From: Bacteroidaceae bacterium
Lineage (GTDB): Bacteria; Bacteroidota; Bacteroidia; Bacteroidales; Bacteroidaceae
Assembly (NCBI GenBank): GCA_017617635.1
Contig: JAFZVW010000013.1
Coordinates: 1-64,000 of the forward strand
DNA: 64,000 bases
Direction: 5' to 3'
Part shown: positions 1-7,987 of the stretch, one piece after another
Numbering within the stretch: position 1 is the first letter of the stretch
How the letters are laid out: each line of letters begins with the position of its first letter
Translations under genes and position numbers: made by a program
The notes under the pieces: generated by a model
Databases searched by the model: none
What the model was told of the DNA's origin: nothing
Seen by the model: only the letters and a program-made list of their open reading frames with translations

Positions 1-76
1 AGACGAGGACGTTGATAGGAGGCAGGTGTAAAGACGGTGACGTCAAAGCCGAGCCTTACTAATTGCCCGAACGGCT
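1..76 (+). rRNA. 23S ribosomal RNA, 3' end (partial)
   Basis: The first ~76 bases read as the last helix region of Bacteroidota 23S rRNA, including the conserved stretches GACGTTGATAGG, CAGGTGTAAAG and AAAGCCGAG, and ending near ACTAATTGCCCG. The rest of the gene lies outside the window. The exact 3' end is estimated to within a few bases. A 5S gene follows, as expected for an rRNA operon. Confidence 0.9.
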
Positions 77-183
77 TTCGCTCTTCGCAGGTTGCTATAC
101 TTGCAGCTGAGAATAAAGTCTATTGCTTATGATTCGGCTTGCAGAAGTTTCGAGGTTATCAGTATGTCACCCCTATTAATTAT
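77..183 (+). other. 23S-5S internal transcribed spacer
   Basis: About 107 bases lie between the 23S end and the 5S gene. I see no tRNA-like cloverleaf here and no open reading frame of interest. It is transcribed as part of the rRNA operon and removed during rRNA maturation. Confidence 0.7.
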
Positions 184-295
<112 letters not shown>

Positions 296-304
296 TCAAG
301 AGAG

Positions 305-335
305 ATAGCCCGAGACGAAAGTCCCGGGCTATTTT
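305..335 (+). terminator. rRNA operon terminator
   Basis: ATAGCCCGAGAC (305-316), loop GAAA, and GTCCCGGGCTAT (321-332) form a 12-pair stem with one mismatch, followed by a short T run. It lies just after 5S and should end the rRNA transcript. Confidence 0.8.
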
Positions 336-448
336 CGTATGGAAACAAGGCTGACTACTCTCCCACGCAGTTGATTATAGTTCGTACAGTCATCAGGGCA
401 GTTCGTACAGGCAACAGCAATTAATGCGTAAAGCTTTGTTTTTTGTCA

Positions 449-456
449 TATCTTTG
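449..456 (+). promoter_or_regulatory. -7 promoter element for the 482 lipoprotein gene
   Basis: TATCTTTG fits the Bacteroidota -7 consensus TAnnTTTG. I see no TTTG at the usual 19-21 base spacing upstream. Transcription would begin near 461, which rules out the TTG at 443 as start codon and supports the ATG at 482. Confidence 0.5.
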
Positions 457-481
457 TACAGAATTAGTAATAAGAAAAGAT

Positions 482-1549
482 ATGAAATTCAGTTTTTCCT
501 GCATTATGCTCTCCTTACTCCTTTATCTTGGATGTACGGGCAACAAAACCAAACAGAGTGAAACAAAAGTAGATTCAGTTCCTTGTATCCATGTCGCTGA
601 TACTATAGCTGATTCAATTGTAGTTGAAACTGACAGCGTAAACTCAACATCCGATGATGGAGGATGGGCTCCTGATGAGTTCAGGGCAAAGTATTATGAC
701 GAATGGGTTGTTGTCAGTCAGGCAATAGACATACAGCAAAAAGGGAATGGCAATATAGATTTCTCCAAGATTGACAAACTTGTCAGACAATATATCAAGA
801 AAAAGAAAATTCGCCTGCCTCTGGAAAAATGCAGACGGATTAAGAGAATTGATGAGATTTGCCAATCCAAATTCGATATAAGCGGATATGATGAAAGCAA
901 TTTCGGCATGCACATTGCAGATGGAACAGGCCGACTGTTTACCATGTATGTCAACTGGCTTTATCAACGCGAAGCGCGTCGCGTACTGCGAAAAAACAGA
1001 ATGGTTAATATTGATAGGGAACTTAAACTGTATACCAAGCTCAATGACGCATTTATGGAGGTTTGTGATTCAATCGCATATTGTACTGCAGGTTCCGGTG
1101 CTTGGATAACATGGTCTCAAGTCCAGTATTTTTCCGAAAACTTCAACCGGAATATGTATCAGGCAATCCTTGGCGCTACGGTGGAAACAGGTATGGAAAT
1201 TGATGTGTCCCTTGCCCAGTTCGACAGGGAGTGTAAGGCGATGATATATAACTACCAGCCATACGAGGCAGAGCAGCCCCGGGATGCAACCCGCATAATG
1301 GAAAGATACAGAAAGGCCTTCCATAACTGGTATACGTATCGCAAGTCAGTCGCTTCAAGACTGGGGAACGACAAGTTCAAGAAGGCATACCAGTCCATTA
1401 CATACAGTAATGCCCGTCTGCATTTTCTGCACCTGAAAAACAGATTCAATGACATGGGTATGATGTCATCCTACATGAGTGAGATTTGCCTGCCAGAGGA
1501 TTGCTCTAACAAGGAACTGCTGGAGTTTAATTTCGAAAATAAAGACTAG
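482..1549 (+). CDS. hypothetical lipoprotein
   Basis: A 355-residue protein whose ATG at 482 opens a lipoprotein signal peptide: a hydrophobic stretch ending LGC, with Cys about residue 19, followed by a polar linker rich in Thr, Asp and Ser. A longer frame from a TTG at 443 is rejected because it overlaps the -7 element. The mature part is rich in charged residues, Tyr and Trp, is probably mostly helical, and has no domain I recognise. It should be tethered to a membrane after lipidation. It stands alone between the rRNA operon and a repeat-rich gap. The function is unknown. Confidence 0.7.
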   Translation: MKFSFSCIMLSLLLYLGCTGNKTKQSETKVDSVPCIHVADTIADSIVVETDSVNSTSDDGGWAPDEFRAKYYDEWVVVSQAIDIQQKGNGNIDFSKIDKLVRQYIKKKKIRLPLEKCRRIKRIDEICQSKFDISGYDESNFGMHIADGTGRLFTMYVNWLYQREARRVLRKNRMVNIDRELKLYTKLNDAFMEVCDSIAYCTAGSGAWITWSQVQYFSENFNRNMYQAILGATVETGMEIDVSLAQFDRECKAMIYNYQPYEAEQPRDATRIMERYRKAFHNWYTYRKSVASRLGNDKFKKAYQSITYSNARLHFLHLKNRFNDMGMMSSYMSEICLPEDCSNKELLEFNFENKD

Positions 1550-1599
1550 GAAGCTTTTTACTAATGCCTCATTTGTAGGAAAGCCAGTCTCCCTCCATC

Positions 1600-1702
1600 G
1601 GATTACTAATCCTCTGTCTGTAGGAATACTATACCTAACGCAATAAGAATACTATACCTAACGCAATAGGAATAGTAATCCTCCGTGGATAGGATTATAT
1701 CC
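1600..1702. repeat. short tandem and inverted repeats
   Basis: A 23-base unit (AATACTATACCTAACGCAAT plus three bases) occurs twice in tandem at 1625-1647 and 1648-1670. It is bracketed by GGATTACTAATCC (1600-1612) and GGAATAGTAATCC (1669-1681), which are near-complementary. A further hairpin-like stretch lies at 1688-1702. There are no spacers, so this is not a CRISPR array. It lies upstream of the DUF308 gene promoter. Confidence 0.7.
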
Positions 1703-1760
1703 CTATGGAAATAGAATACCTGAAAAAACCACTTTTCCTATTGTCTTTAGTCGTGTTTAT

Positions 1761-1791
1761 TTTGGGGAATGGGATTTATTGTGTATATTTG
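1761..1791 (+). promoter_or_regulatory. promoter of the DUF308 gene
   Basis: TTTG at 1761-1764, a 19-base spacer and TATATTTG at 1784-1791 match the Bacteroidota consensus in both boxes and in spacing. Transcription should start near 1796. This places the ATG at 1769 inside the promoter and points to the ATG at 1826 as the real start. Confidence 0.75.
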
Positions 1792-1825
1792 CGTGGAATA
1801 TAATAGATATAAACATAGACGGAAT

Positions 1826-2452
1826 ATGAGGTTGATTGGTGGTTATGTCTTTCGCGCAATGTGTTCGTTGCTTGTAGGACTTTTGCTTGTGATAAATGCT
1901 GAACAGATGCCCAGTATACTGGTGAGTGTTATTGGTATGCTGTTCCTTATACCGGGTTGTTTCGGTGTGCTGATGTATTTGTATGCCAGGCTGAATCCGA
2001 ATGCGATTATAAAGACGAGTTTCCCTATTGTAAGTATAGGCAGCATTTTGTTCGGTGTCTACTTGCTGGCGTTCCCACAGGAGTTTGCCAACTATCTGGT
2101 TATCCTGATGGGATTGATTATTACGTTTGCGGGTTTTTCTCAGTTGGGCAATATGTTCATAAACAGGCGTGTGACACCGCTTTCGTGGCTGCTGATGATA
2201 ATGCCTGTCATAATGATTGGCATTGGTGTGTACTCGCTGATGCATGCACAGGAGGCTGCAAAGTTTACATTCCAGATAATTGGCGGAACGTTGATTTACT
2301 ATGGCCTGACGGATATGTTCTTCGCGCTGCGTGCGAGACATTATTCGCGCATATATGCCAGGCAGCAGGAGGCTAAGGAGAAGGCAGAGCGTATGGCACG
2401 CGAGGCTGAGTATGTCGAGTTTGAAGTTGTGGATACTACTGGTAACGAATAA
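1826..2452 (+). CDS. DUF308 family membrane protein
   Basis: A 208-residue integral membrane protein. From the ATG at 1826 it shows about six closely spaced hydrophobic helices arranged as pairs, a pattern typical of the DUF308/HdeD-like family. A charged cytoplasmic tail of roughly 45 residues, rich in Arg, Glu and Lys, follows. The biochemical role of this family is unclear. Related HdeD is linked to acid stress in enterobacteria, but that should not be carried over here. It is the first gene of a run with endonuclease I (17-base gap), truA and a DUF3256 gene. The start is fixed by the promoter at 1761-1791. Confidence 0.75.
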   Translation: MRLIGGYVFRAMCSLLVGLLLVINAEQMPSILVSVIGMLFLIPGCFGVLMYLYARLNPNAIIKTSFPIVSIGSILFGVYLLAFPQEFANYLVILMGLIITFAGFSQLGNMFINRRVTPLSWLLMIMPVIMIGIGVYSLMHAQEAAKFTFQIIGGTLIYYGLTDMFFALRARHYSRIYARQQEAKEKAERMAREAEYVEFEVVDTTGNE

Positions 2453-2469
2453 TAAATATTGGATATATC

Positions 2470-4296
2470 ATGAAAAAGAGCGGTCTGTTGTTTGTTCTGC
2501 TGAGCCTTGGCATATCTTTGTTTGCACAGAATGTCAAGATGCCTGCATTGATTGATTCGATACACAACCTGAGTTTGCCGATTAAGGTCCTGGGCTATGG
2601 CGGTGGTGACGGTAAGACGTGGAGCGGTTTTAACAAGACCGACCGTCTGGATGACGGCTCGGTGCGTGACCGCTACAGTAACACTGTACGCTATTTCACA
2701 CCGAACAACGCTGATGTGAGCGGTATGAATATCGAGCATATCTGGGCTAACAGCTGGTGGGGTCATTTACAGAACTTTGCATACAAGGATTTGTTTAACC
2801 TGTATCCAAGCGATGCAACGGCCAATCAGCGCAAGAGCAACAACCCGATAGGAATAGTTACTGCCAGTGATGCCTATGACAATGGTGTCACAAAGGTCGG
2901 TAAGGGTATTGATCCCAGTGACGGCACTACACAGACTGTATGGGAGCCGGCAGACCAATGGAAGGGTGACTTCGCCCGTACTTATTTCTACATGGCATCG
3001 GTGTACAGCAATTTCGGTAACTTTGAAGTTCCGGCCGGCAAGTCGGGTGACGAATACAAGGGGCTGCAGTTGTGGACAACGGCCGAGGGTCTTCGCACCG
3101 TGGACCCAGACAGTCGTCTGGTCATGCGCGAAGGGGTGTACAAGCTGATGCTGGAATGGGCTAAGAACGATCCTGTGGACCAGATAGAGAGGGATCGTGC
3201 CGACCAGATAGAACTGATCCAGGGCAACCGTAATCCGTACGTGGATTTCCCGGAACTGGCGGATTATGTGTGGGGCGACAAGAGCGGTCAGGACTTTGAC
3301 ATCAAGAAGATAAAGGACAAGAAGAATCCTGATGTTCATATTGACCCGGATCCTGATCCGAGCGAGACGGTGAAGTTCAGCGTAACTCCACTGAGCATGG
3401 TGTTCACAGCTTTGCCAAACAAGCCAAGTGCAGCCATCAAGACAACTGTGTATATGCAGAACGTAGATCCTGCTGAATGTGCTGTGCAGACCGAGTATCC
3501 GTACCAGGTAAGCCTGGATGGTGAGGCATGGAGTGCAGAGGTCACTACGACGTATGCAACACAGGGCTTTTATGTGCGTTTTGCAGGTGCAGAGACGGTA
3601 GGGGAGTACGAGGGCGAGATTGTTTGTAACGCAAACGGAGCCGACAGCAAGGTACTGACAGCTGTGTGCAAAGTGTCCAGCATACCGTTCTGGGAGAACT
3701 TCGAGGTTGGTTCAAAGGGTTCATATGCTGCTGCAGACGTAACGGGAAATGCTGCGACGTGGAACATGAGCAATGCAATGTATGCCAGTGATGCAGAGAA
3801 GGATCATCCGCGTGACATCAAGTGTGTACGTATGAAGGGCTATGTTGCAAGTGGCGGTACGGTTACGACTCCTGCCTATATAATGATGGTATCCGACAAG
3901 GAGAACGGAGTGGGTGACCTGAGCTTCTGGGCTACGTCATACGGAGCGGATTCGGGTGTAAAGATAAAGGTCTCGTACAGTCTGGACAGTGGTGAGACGT
4001 GGCTGAATGTGGCTGAGTCTATATCTCTGGGTTCGGGTGACATGGTACAGTATAAATATACCCTGAACCAGAAGGGCAAGGTGCGCATCAAGTTTGAAAG
4101 CCTGAATAGCGGTAACAAGCGTGCCTGCATAGACGACATACAGATGACGGACTATGATGGCGGGACGGCAGTCACGGACATATATGCAGGAAAAAAAACG
4201 TCAGGAGCGCAATCCTGGGATTTGTCAGGCAGAAAGACTCCCAGGCATGCAAAGGGCGTCGTGATACGTAACGGCAGGAAGGTCGTAAGCAAGTAG
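2470..4296 (+). CDS. secreted endonuclease I family nuclease
   Basis: A 608-residue protein with a signal peptide (about residues 1-19, ending FAQ). Residues ~35-265 look like an endonuclease I (EndA/NucM) domain, with the metal/active-site motif around IEHIWANSWWG (His near residue 90) and the downstream NLYPSDATANQRKSNNP segment. Next come a beta-rich segment (~300-400) and a jelly-roll-like region (~410-560) that resembles choice-of-anchor modules. The last residues, WDLSGRK...GVVIRNGRKVV, match a tail common on exported Prevotella proteins and similar to type IX secretion signals. The predicted role is cutting extracellular DNA or RNA at the cell surface. It is much longer than classic endonuclease I (about 230 residues) because of the added C-terminal modules. 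Confidence 0.85.
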   Translation: MKKSGLLFVLLSLGISLFAQNVKMPALIDSIHNLSLPIKVLGYGGGDGKTWSGFNKTDRLDDGSVRDRYSNTVRYFTPNNADVSGMNIEHIWANSWWGHLQNFAYKDLFNLYPSDATANQRKSNNPIGIVTASDAYDNGVTKVGKGIDPSDGTTQTVWEPADQWKGDFARTYFYMASVYSNFGNFEVPAGKSGDEYKGLQLWTTAEGLRTVDPDSRLVMREGVYKLMLEWAKNDPVDQIERDRADQIELIQGNRNPYVDFPELADYVWGDKSGQDFDIKKIKDKKNPDVHIDPDPDPSETVKFSVTPLSMVFTALPNKPSAAIKTTVYMQNVDPAECAVQTEYPYQVSLDGEAWSAEVTTTYATQGFYVRFAGAETVGEYEGEIVCNANGADSKVLTAVCKVSSIPFWENFEVGSKGSYAAADVTGNAATWNMSNAMYASDAEKDHPRDIKCVRMKGYVASGGTVTTPAYIMMVSDKENGVGDLSFWATSYGADSGVKIKVSYSLDSGETWLNVAESISLGSGDMVQYKYTLNQKGKVRIKFESLNSGNKRACIDDIQMTDYDGGTAVTDIYAGKKTSGAQSWDLSGRKTPRHAKGVVIRNGRKVVSK

Positions 4297-4302
4297 TATA
4301 AG

Positions 4303-5067
4303 TTGAGGTACTTTATAACTCTTTCCTACGACGGCACTGCGTACCACGGGTGGCAGATACAGCCTAATGCGCCAAGTGTCGAGGAAACGATAGAGAAGGC
4401 TTTGTCGACCGTGTTACGCCGGGATGTTGACATCGTAGGTGCAGGTCGTACAGATACGGGCGTCAGTGCCGGCATGATGGTGGCGCACTTTGATTTCGAG
4501 CCTGTGTCAGACTGTCAGGACTGGTGTTCCCAGCTGCGCTACAAGTTGAACAGGATGCTACCGAGGGATATTTCGGTGCAGAAGGTAGAGCCTGTAGGGG
4601 ACGAGATGCATGCCAGATTCTCGGCAAAGTCCAGGACATACCGCTATTTCGTACATCTGCAGAAGGATCCGTTCCTGAGGCATTATTCGTGGAAGATACC
4701 ATATACGGAACTGGACTTTGACAGGATGAACGAGGCTGCCAAGGTCATTATGGAGTATACCGACTTTACCTCGTTTTCGAAGGTTAATACGGACACAAAG
4801 ACTAACGACTGTACGATAACGAGGGCGGAATGGAGGCCGGTTAAGCCATCTTCACCGACGGAAGGCGCGTGTCAGTGGGTATTTGAGATTACTGCCAATC
4901 GTTTCCTTCGCAACATGGTTCGTGCAATAGTGGGAACTCTGCTGGAGGTGGGACGTGGAAGGCTGACCATCGATGACGTGCGCAGAATTATAGAGAAAAA
5001 GGACCGTTGCAGTGCCGGCGAGTCAGTTCCGGGTAATGCTCTGTTCCTGGTAAATATTGAATACTGA
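4303..5067 (+). CDS. truA: tRNA pseudouridine(38-40) synthase TruA
   Basis: A 254-residue enzyme that isomerises uridines 38-40 in the tRNA anticodon stem. The N-terminal [10 protein letters not shown] motif and the catalytic GRTDTGV motif (Asp51) are intact. The C-terminal [17 protein letters not shown] segment is also characteristic. The start is a TTG at 4303, seven bases after the nuclease stop; no in-frame ATG gives a full-length protein. Co-transcription with the upstream genes is likely. Confidence 0.95.
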   Translation: MRYFITLSYDGTAYHGWQIQPNAPSVEETIEKALSTVLRRDVDIVGAGRTDTGVSAGMMVAHFDFEPVSDCQDWCSQLRYKLNRMLPRDISVQKVEPVGDEMHARFSAKSRTYRYFVHLQKDPFLRHYSWKIPYTELDFDRMNEAAKVIMEYTDFTSFSKVNTDTKTNDCTITRAEWRPVKPSSPTEGACQWVFEITANRFLRNMVRAIVGTLLEVGRGRLTIDDVRRIIEKKDRCSAGESVPGNALFLVNIEY

Positions 5068-5074
5068 TGTGTTT

Positions 5075-5662
5075 ATGAAACGTATACTGATATTTTCTGT
5101 ATTTGTCTTTGCCGTGGCAGCAGTTTGTCCTGCCCAGAAGATGAGTGAGTTGTTTGCTTCGGCGCCATATGATGTCTTGCCACTGATGACGAGGAACAAT
5201 CGCCTGGACTGTATTGATTTCATCGAAAACAACATGGAGGCACGTGTCAAGGACAAGTTTGACAACGATGTGGTCCTGGAGGAAATGACTGCAGACTATC
5301 TGCGACTGGTTATGAGTGAGGTAAGCAGTTTGGAAATGAAGATGGTGGCAGATAAGTTGTATGTTGCAGAGACATGTAAGGGTCCTGGCGCTGACACACA
5401 GGTCAAGGTGTATGATACAAAGTGGAATCTTATTTCGGTTATGCCACGTCCCGAGGTGGAGGCATTTATCCGTCCTGATGCAGAACTAGGCACAGATGAG
5501 CGTGTCAGCCTGATTGCCGAGGCCAGGATATTGACACTGATAAAGGGTTCGCTTTCCAAGGCGGACAATACGCTGACATGGGAACTGCAGACAGACGAGT
5601 TCACTCGTGAAACAAAAAAGGCCGCAGAAAAATGCCTGCAGCCTGTTGTAGTTCAGTTATAG
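5075..5662 (+). CDS. DUF3256-like exported protein
   Basis: A 195-residue protein starting at the ATG at 5075, seven bases after truA. The first ~20 residues form a signal peptide ending near PAQ. The remainder is a compact, mostly alpha/beta sequence resembling the Bacteroidales DUF3256 family, whose role is unknown. A start at the upstream TTG (5057) would overlap truA and is less likely. It ends the truA transcription unit and converges on the nuclease at 5675 with a 12-base gap. Confidence 0.65.
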   Translation: MKRILIFSVFVFAVAAVCPAQKMSELFASAPYDVLPLMTRNNRLDCIDFIENNMEARVKDKFDNDVVLEEMTADYLRLVMSEVSSLEMKMVADKLYVAETCKGPGADTQVKVYDTKWNLISVMPRPEVEAFIRPDAELGTDERVSLIAEARILTLIKGSLSKADNTLTWELQTDEFTRETKKAAEKCLQPVVVQL

Positions 5663-5674
5663 TTTTGGGAGGCA

Positions 5675-6622
5675 CTACCAGCCCCATTGGGTCAGGTTGC
5701 ACGTACTCTCGACTTTATTCTCGATTTCATCAGGCAGATTGCAGAAGAAGTCAATGCCTGTCTTCTGTTCCAGGTTGTCAATGCTGACACAGTAGTTGTT
5801 AAGGGCTGTGCCGCTGGCCGTGTTGCCTTCTGTGTGCTCAATCCAATAGCCTATAGCCCTGTATCCCTTGTAGCCGATATTAACGTTAGCTTTCTTGTAC
5901 AGTAGTGCAACGAAGAAATACTTGGGAACGGGAATTCCTTTTTTTGTCTCCAGAATCTGATCGTCGGCAATGGTGCCGCCCTTGACTACATATATGGTGT
6001 CACCTGAGTTATAGGCTTTTGTCCATGCTTTATACATGTTTTGCAGGCGTCGTTCCAGATTCAGCCATACGTAGGAAACATTGTTGACGGAACCATGGAA
6101 TTTCCTTAACTGGGGTTGCATGTTGCTAAGCAGGAACGTCTGGGCATTTGCACTGGCAGAGCACTGGCGGTCCTCGCTGGCAAGCATGTGACCACGGTCA
6201 TAGCCATTGTTGGTGTGATTGCTGAATGTTGACCTGTAATCGGAAGGGATATCCGTGTCTTCGGCCCATGCTTCGGTGCGACCGATATTATTGTCTACCG
6301 TATTGTCGATATCCCAGCGATATGCAGTCCATCTTTGGGCTTTTTTGTTGCAATCCCATTCGATGCAGAAATTTACGAACATATCGTTACCGTCATCGCT
6401 GAGTTTAGCATTTTTTACCAGGAATATGCTGTTACCGCCTACGAGGCGTGGAATCTCAAGACGCGAGGCCTCGGCTGTGGCTGACCTGTTGGCATTTATG
6501 TTGTTTTGGTCAATAGTTGGAGGTACGGGTATATCGTCGTCCGGTTCGTCGTTTCCACATGACGTGAGATACAGGCACAGTCCGAATGTGAGCAGAAAGG
6601 GAAATATGTTCTTCTTGATCAT
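5675..6622 (-). CDS. DNA/RNA non-specific endonuclease (NUC family) lipoprotein
   Basis: A 315-residue lipoprotein: a hydrophobic N-terminus ends in LTSC (Cys22) followed by an acidic linker. The NUC1/endonuclease G domain spans about residues 60-310 and holds the catalytic DRGHMLAS motif (His145) and the downstream NMQPQ segment that usually supplies the metal-binding Asn. Enzymes of this family cut single- and double-stranded DNA and RNA without sequence preference using a bound metal ion. Lipid anchoring suggests it acts outside the cytoplasm, on scavenged nucleic acid. It follows the L31 gene on the same strand, but a strong terminator separates them. Confidence 0.88.
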   Translation of the reverse strand: MIKKNIFPFLLTFGLCLYLTSCGNDEPDDDIPVPPTIDQNNINANRSATAEASRLEIPRLVGGNSIFLVKNAKLSDDGNDMFVNFCIEWDCNKKAQRWTAYRWDIDNTVDNNIGRTEAWAEDTDIPSDYRSTFSNHTNNGYDRGHMLASEDRQCSASANAQTFLLSNMQPQLRKFHGSVNNVSYVWLNLERRLQNMYKAWTKAYNSGDTIYVVKGGTIADDQILETKKGIPVPKYFFVALLYKKANVNIGYKGYRAIGYWIEHTEGNTASGTALNNYCVSIDNLEQKTGIDFFCNLPDEIENKVESTCNLTQWGW

Positions 6623-6662
6623 AGATACAGGTAGTGTAGTGGTTGGTAGGTCTCCCTAAAAG

Positions 6663-6701
6663 AAAAAAGTGTGAAAGACTTCTGCCGAAGTCAATCACAC
6701 T
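6663..6701 (-). terminator. intrinsic terminator after the L31 gene
   Basis: Read on the minus strand, AGTGTGA...TCACACT and an inner GACTT/AAGTC pair form a long hairpin followed by six T residues. It ends the L31 transcript before the nuclease gene. Confidence 0.85.
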
Positions 6702-6745
6702 CTCTTTGATTTTGTATTTCTTGAAGTCTGTAGACTCGGCTGCAA

Positions 6746-6997
6746 TCACTTGCGGGCCTTTCCGTAGCGGCTCATGAACTTGTCCACACGACCGGCGGTG
6801 TCTACCAACTTGCTCTTACCTGTGTAGAAAGGATGAGATGTGCTTGAGATTTCAAGCTTGACTACTGGGTATTCCACGCCTTCGAACTCTACTGTTTCTG
6901 TAGTCTTGCAGGTAGAGCGGCTGAGGAACATGTCACCGTTGCTCATGTCCTTGAACACAACGGGACGGTAATTCTCTGGATGAAGTCCTTTTTTCAT
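6746..6997 (-). CDS. rpmE2: 50S ribosomal protein L31 type B
   Basis: An 83-residue protein with the type B L31 signature: [15 protein letters not shown] at the start, a central SHPFYTGK segment and the C-terminal [11 protein letters not shown]. It lacks the paired CxxC zinc ligands of type A L31 and retains only one Cys near residue 30. L31 bridges the large and small ribosomal subunits. It is a single-gene unit with its own promoter (7084-7115), a structured-looking leader and a terminator. Confidence 0.95.
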   Translation of the reverse strand: MKKGLHPENYRPVVFKDMSNGDMFLSRSTCKTTETVEFEGVEYPVVKLEISSTSHPFYTGKSKLVDTAGRVDKFMSRYGKARK

Positions 6998-7012
6998 TTT
7001 AGTGTTTCATTT

Positions 7013-7080
7013 GCGCCCCCGACTCTTCGCTTAACACCCATCTGGAAGTGGATAAGGGGCAGTGTTAATAATTTTCGCGA
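7013..7080 (-). promoter_or_regulatory. putative structured leader of the L31 gene (hairpin plus pseudoknot)
   Basis: In the minus-strand leader, TTAACAC (complement of 7062-7068) pairs perfectly with GTGTTAA (7031-7037), and a flanking TCGC/GCGA pair (7077-7080 with 7027-7030) can extend the stem across a bulge. The loop contains GCCCC (7056-7060), which is complementary to GGGGC at 7015-7019, about 18 bases before the start codon. This is a possible pseudoknot next to the ribosome entry site. Many ribosomal protein genes use such leaders for autogenous control. That function here is inferred. Confidence 0.5.
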
Positions 7081-7083
7081 GTG

Positions 7084-7115
7084 CAAAGGTAAAACATTTA
7101 TCTTAATTAGCCAAA
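7084..7115 (-). promoter_or_regulatory. promoter of the L31 gene
   Basis: On the minus strand TTTG (7115-7112), a 20-base spacer and TACCTTTG (7091-7084) match the Bacteroidota consensus exactly. The start site would fall near 7079, giving a leader of about 80 bases. Confidence 0.8.
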
Positions 7116-7133
7116 CGTTTCGCATGTATTTTG

Positions 7134-7141
7134 TATATTTG
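7134..7141 (+). promoter_or_regulatory. -7 element upstream of the amidase gene
   Basis: TATATTTG matches TAnnTTTG 31 bases before the ATG at 7172. No good TTTG at standard spacing is visible, so this is a weaker prediction than the divergent L31 promoter. Confidence 0.5.
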
Positions 7142-7171
7142 GACTCAGTAAACGCAGAATAGTACCGATAT

Positions 7172-7951
7172 ATGACTATAACACAAGTCCAGATGGACAT
7201 TAATTGGAATGATGTCCGTGCTAATATTGAGACAGCATCGCAATGGATTGATTCCCACCCTGGGAGCGACCTGTATATCCTGCCGGAGATGTGGGCGACG
7301 GGATATATGGTGGACGATGTGCATGCAGATGACGGACGTGCGCTTGGGTGGATGAAGCACAAGGCTGCTGAGACAAATGCTGCAGTATGCGGTTCGCTGG
7401 CAGTGAGAGCACAGGACGGTTCATGTAGGAACAGGATGTACTTTGTCACTCCGGATGAGGTTTGGTATTACGATAAGCGGCATTTGTTCGGTTATGGAGG
7501 CGAGGACAGACAATATACGGCTGGCGAGCAGCGTACGGTTGTTACATGGCGTGGCGTGCGTTTTTTGTTGCAGATTTGCTACGACTTGCGTTTCCCGTGT
7601 TTTGCACGCAACCATATTGTGGAGTCTGATGGTAAGGAGACAGCAGAGTATGATGTTGTCATATATCTTGCTTCGTGGCCGGAAAGCAGACGCCATGCAT
7701 GGGAGATATTGCTGCAGGCACGTGCAATAGAGAACCAGTGCTATGTGCTGGGTGTTAACAGAGTAGGGCAGGATCCCGCATGTGCGTATAACGGTGGAAC
7801 AATGGCTGTTGATGCATACGGAAGGGTTATGGATTCGGTTCCGGACAACATGGCGGGTGTTATAACATCCGTGCTGGATATTGACAGGTTAAACAGCTTT
7901 AGACAAAAGTTTCCCGTACTATATGATGCAAACAAAGACTGCCGGAGGTGA
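7172..7951 (+). CDS. carbon-nitrogen hydrolase (nitrilase superfamily, omega-amidase-like)
   Basis: A 259-residue cytoplasmic enzyme with the complete nitrilase triad: Glu39 in LPEMWATGY, Lys102 in YYDKRHLF and Cys136 in ICYDLRFP. The overall pattern and length match the YafV/Nit2 omega-amidase branch, which deaminates alpha-ketoglutaramate and related amides, but substrate cannot be read from sequence. The gene is a single unit, divergent from L31, with a terminator overlapping its last codons. Confidence 0.9.
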   Translation: MTITQVQMDINWNDVRANIETASQWIDSHPGSDLYILPEMWATGYMVDDVHADDGRALGWMKHKAAETNAAVCGSLAVRAQDGSCRNRMYFVTPDEVWYYDKRHLFGYGGEDRQYTAGEQRTVVTWRGVRFLLQICYDLRFPCFARNHIVESDGKETAEYDVVIYLASWPESRRHAWEILLQARAIENQCYVLGVNRVGQDPACAYNGGTMAVDAYGRVMDSVPDNMAGVITSVLDIDRLNSFRQKFPVLYDANKDCRR

Positions 7952-7965
7952 TTCCGACAGTCTTT
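7934..7965. terminator. bidirectional terminator between amidase and OB-fold lipoprotein
   Basis: AAAGACTG and CCGGA pair with TCCG and ACAGTCTTT around a short loop, with T-rich flanks usable from both strands. It overlaps the amidase stop codon and sits between converging genes. Confidence 0.75.
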
Positions 7966-7987
7966 TATGTAATAAATAAGGCGTGTC

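Noticed and set aside
77..183. tRNA gene in the 23S-5S spacer
   Set aside because: No cloverleaf or conserved T-loop sequence could be found; no tRNA genes were recognised elsewhere in the window.
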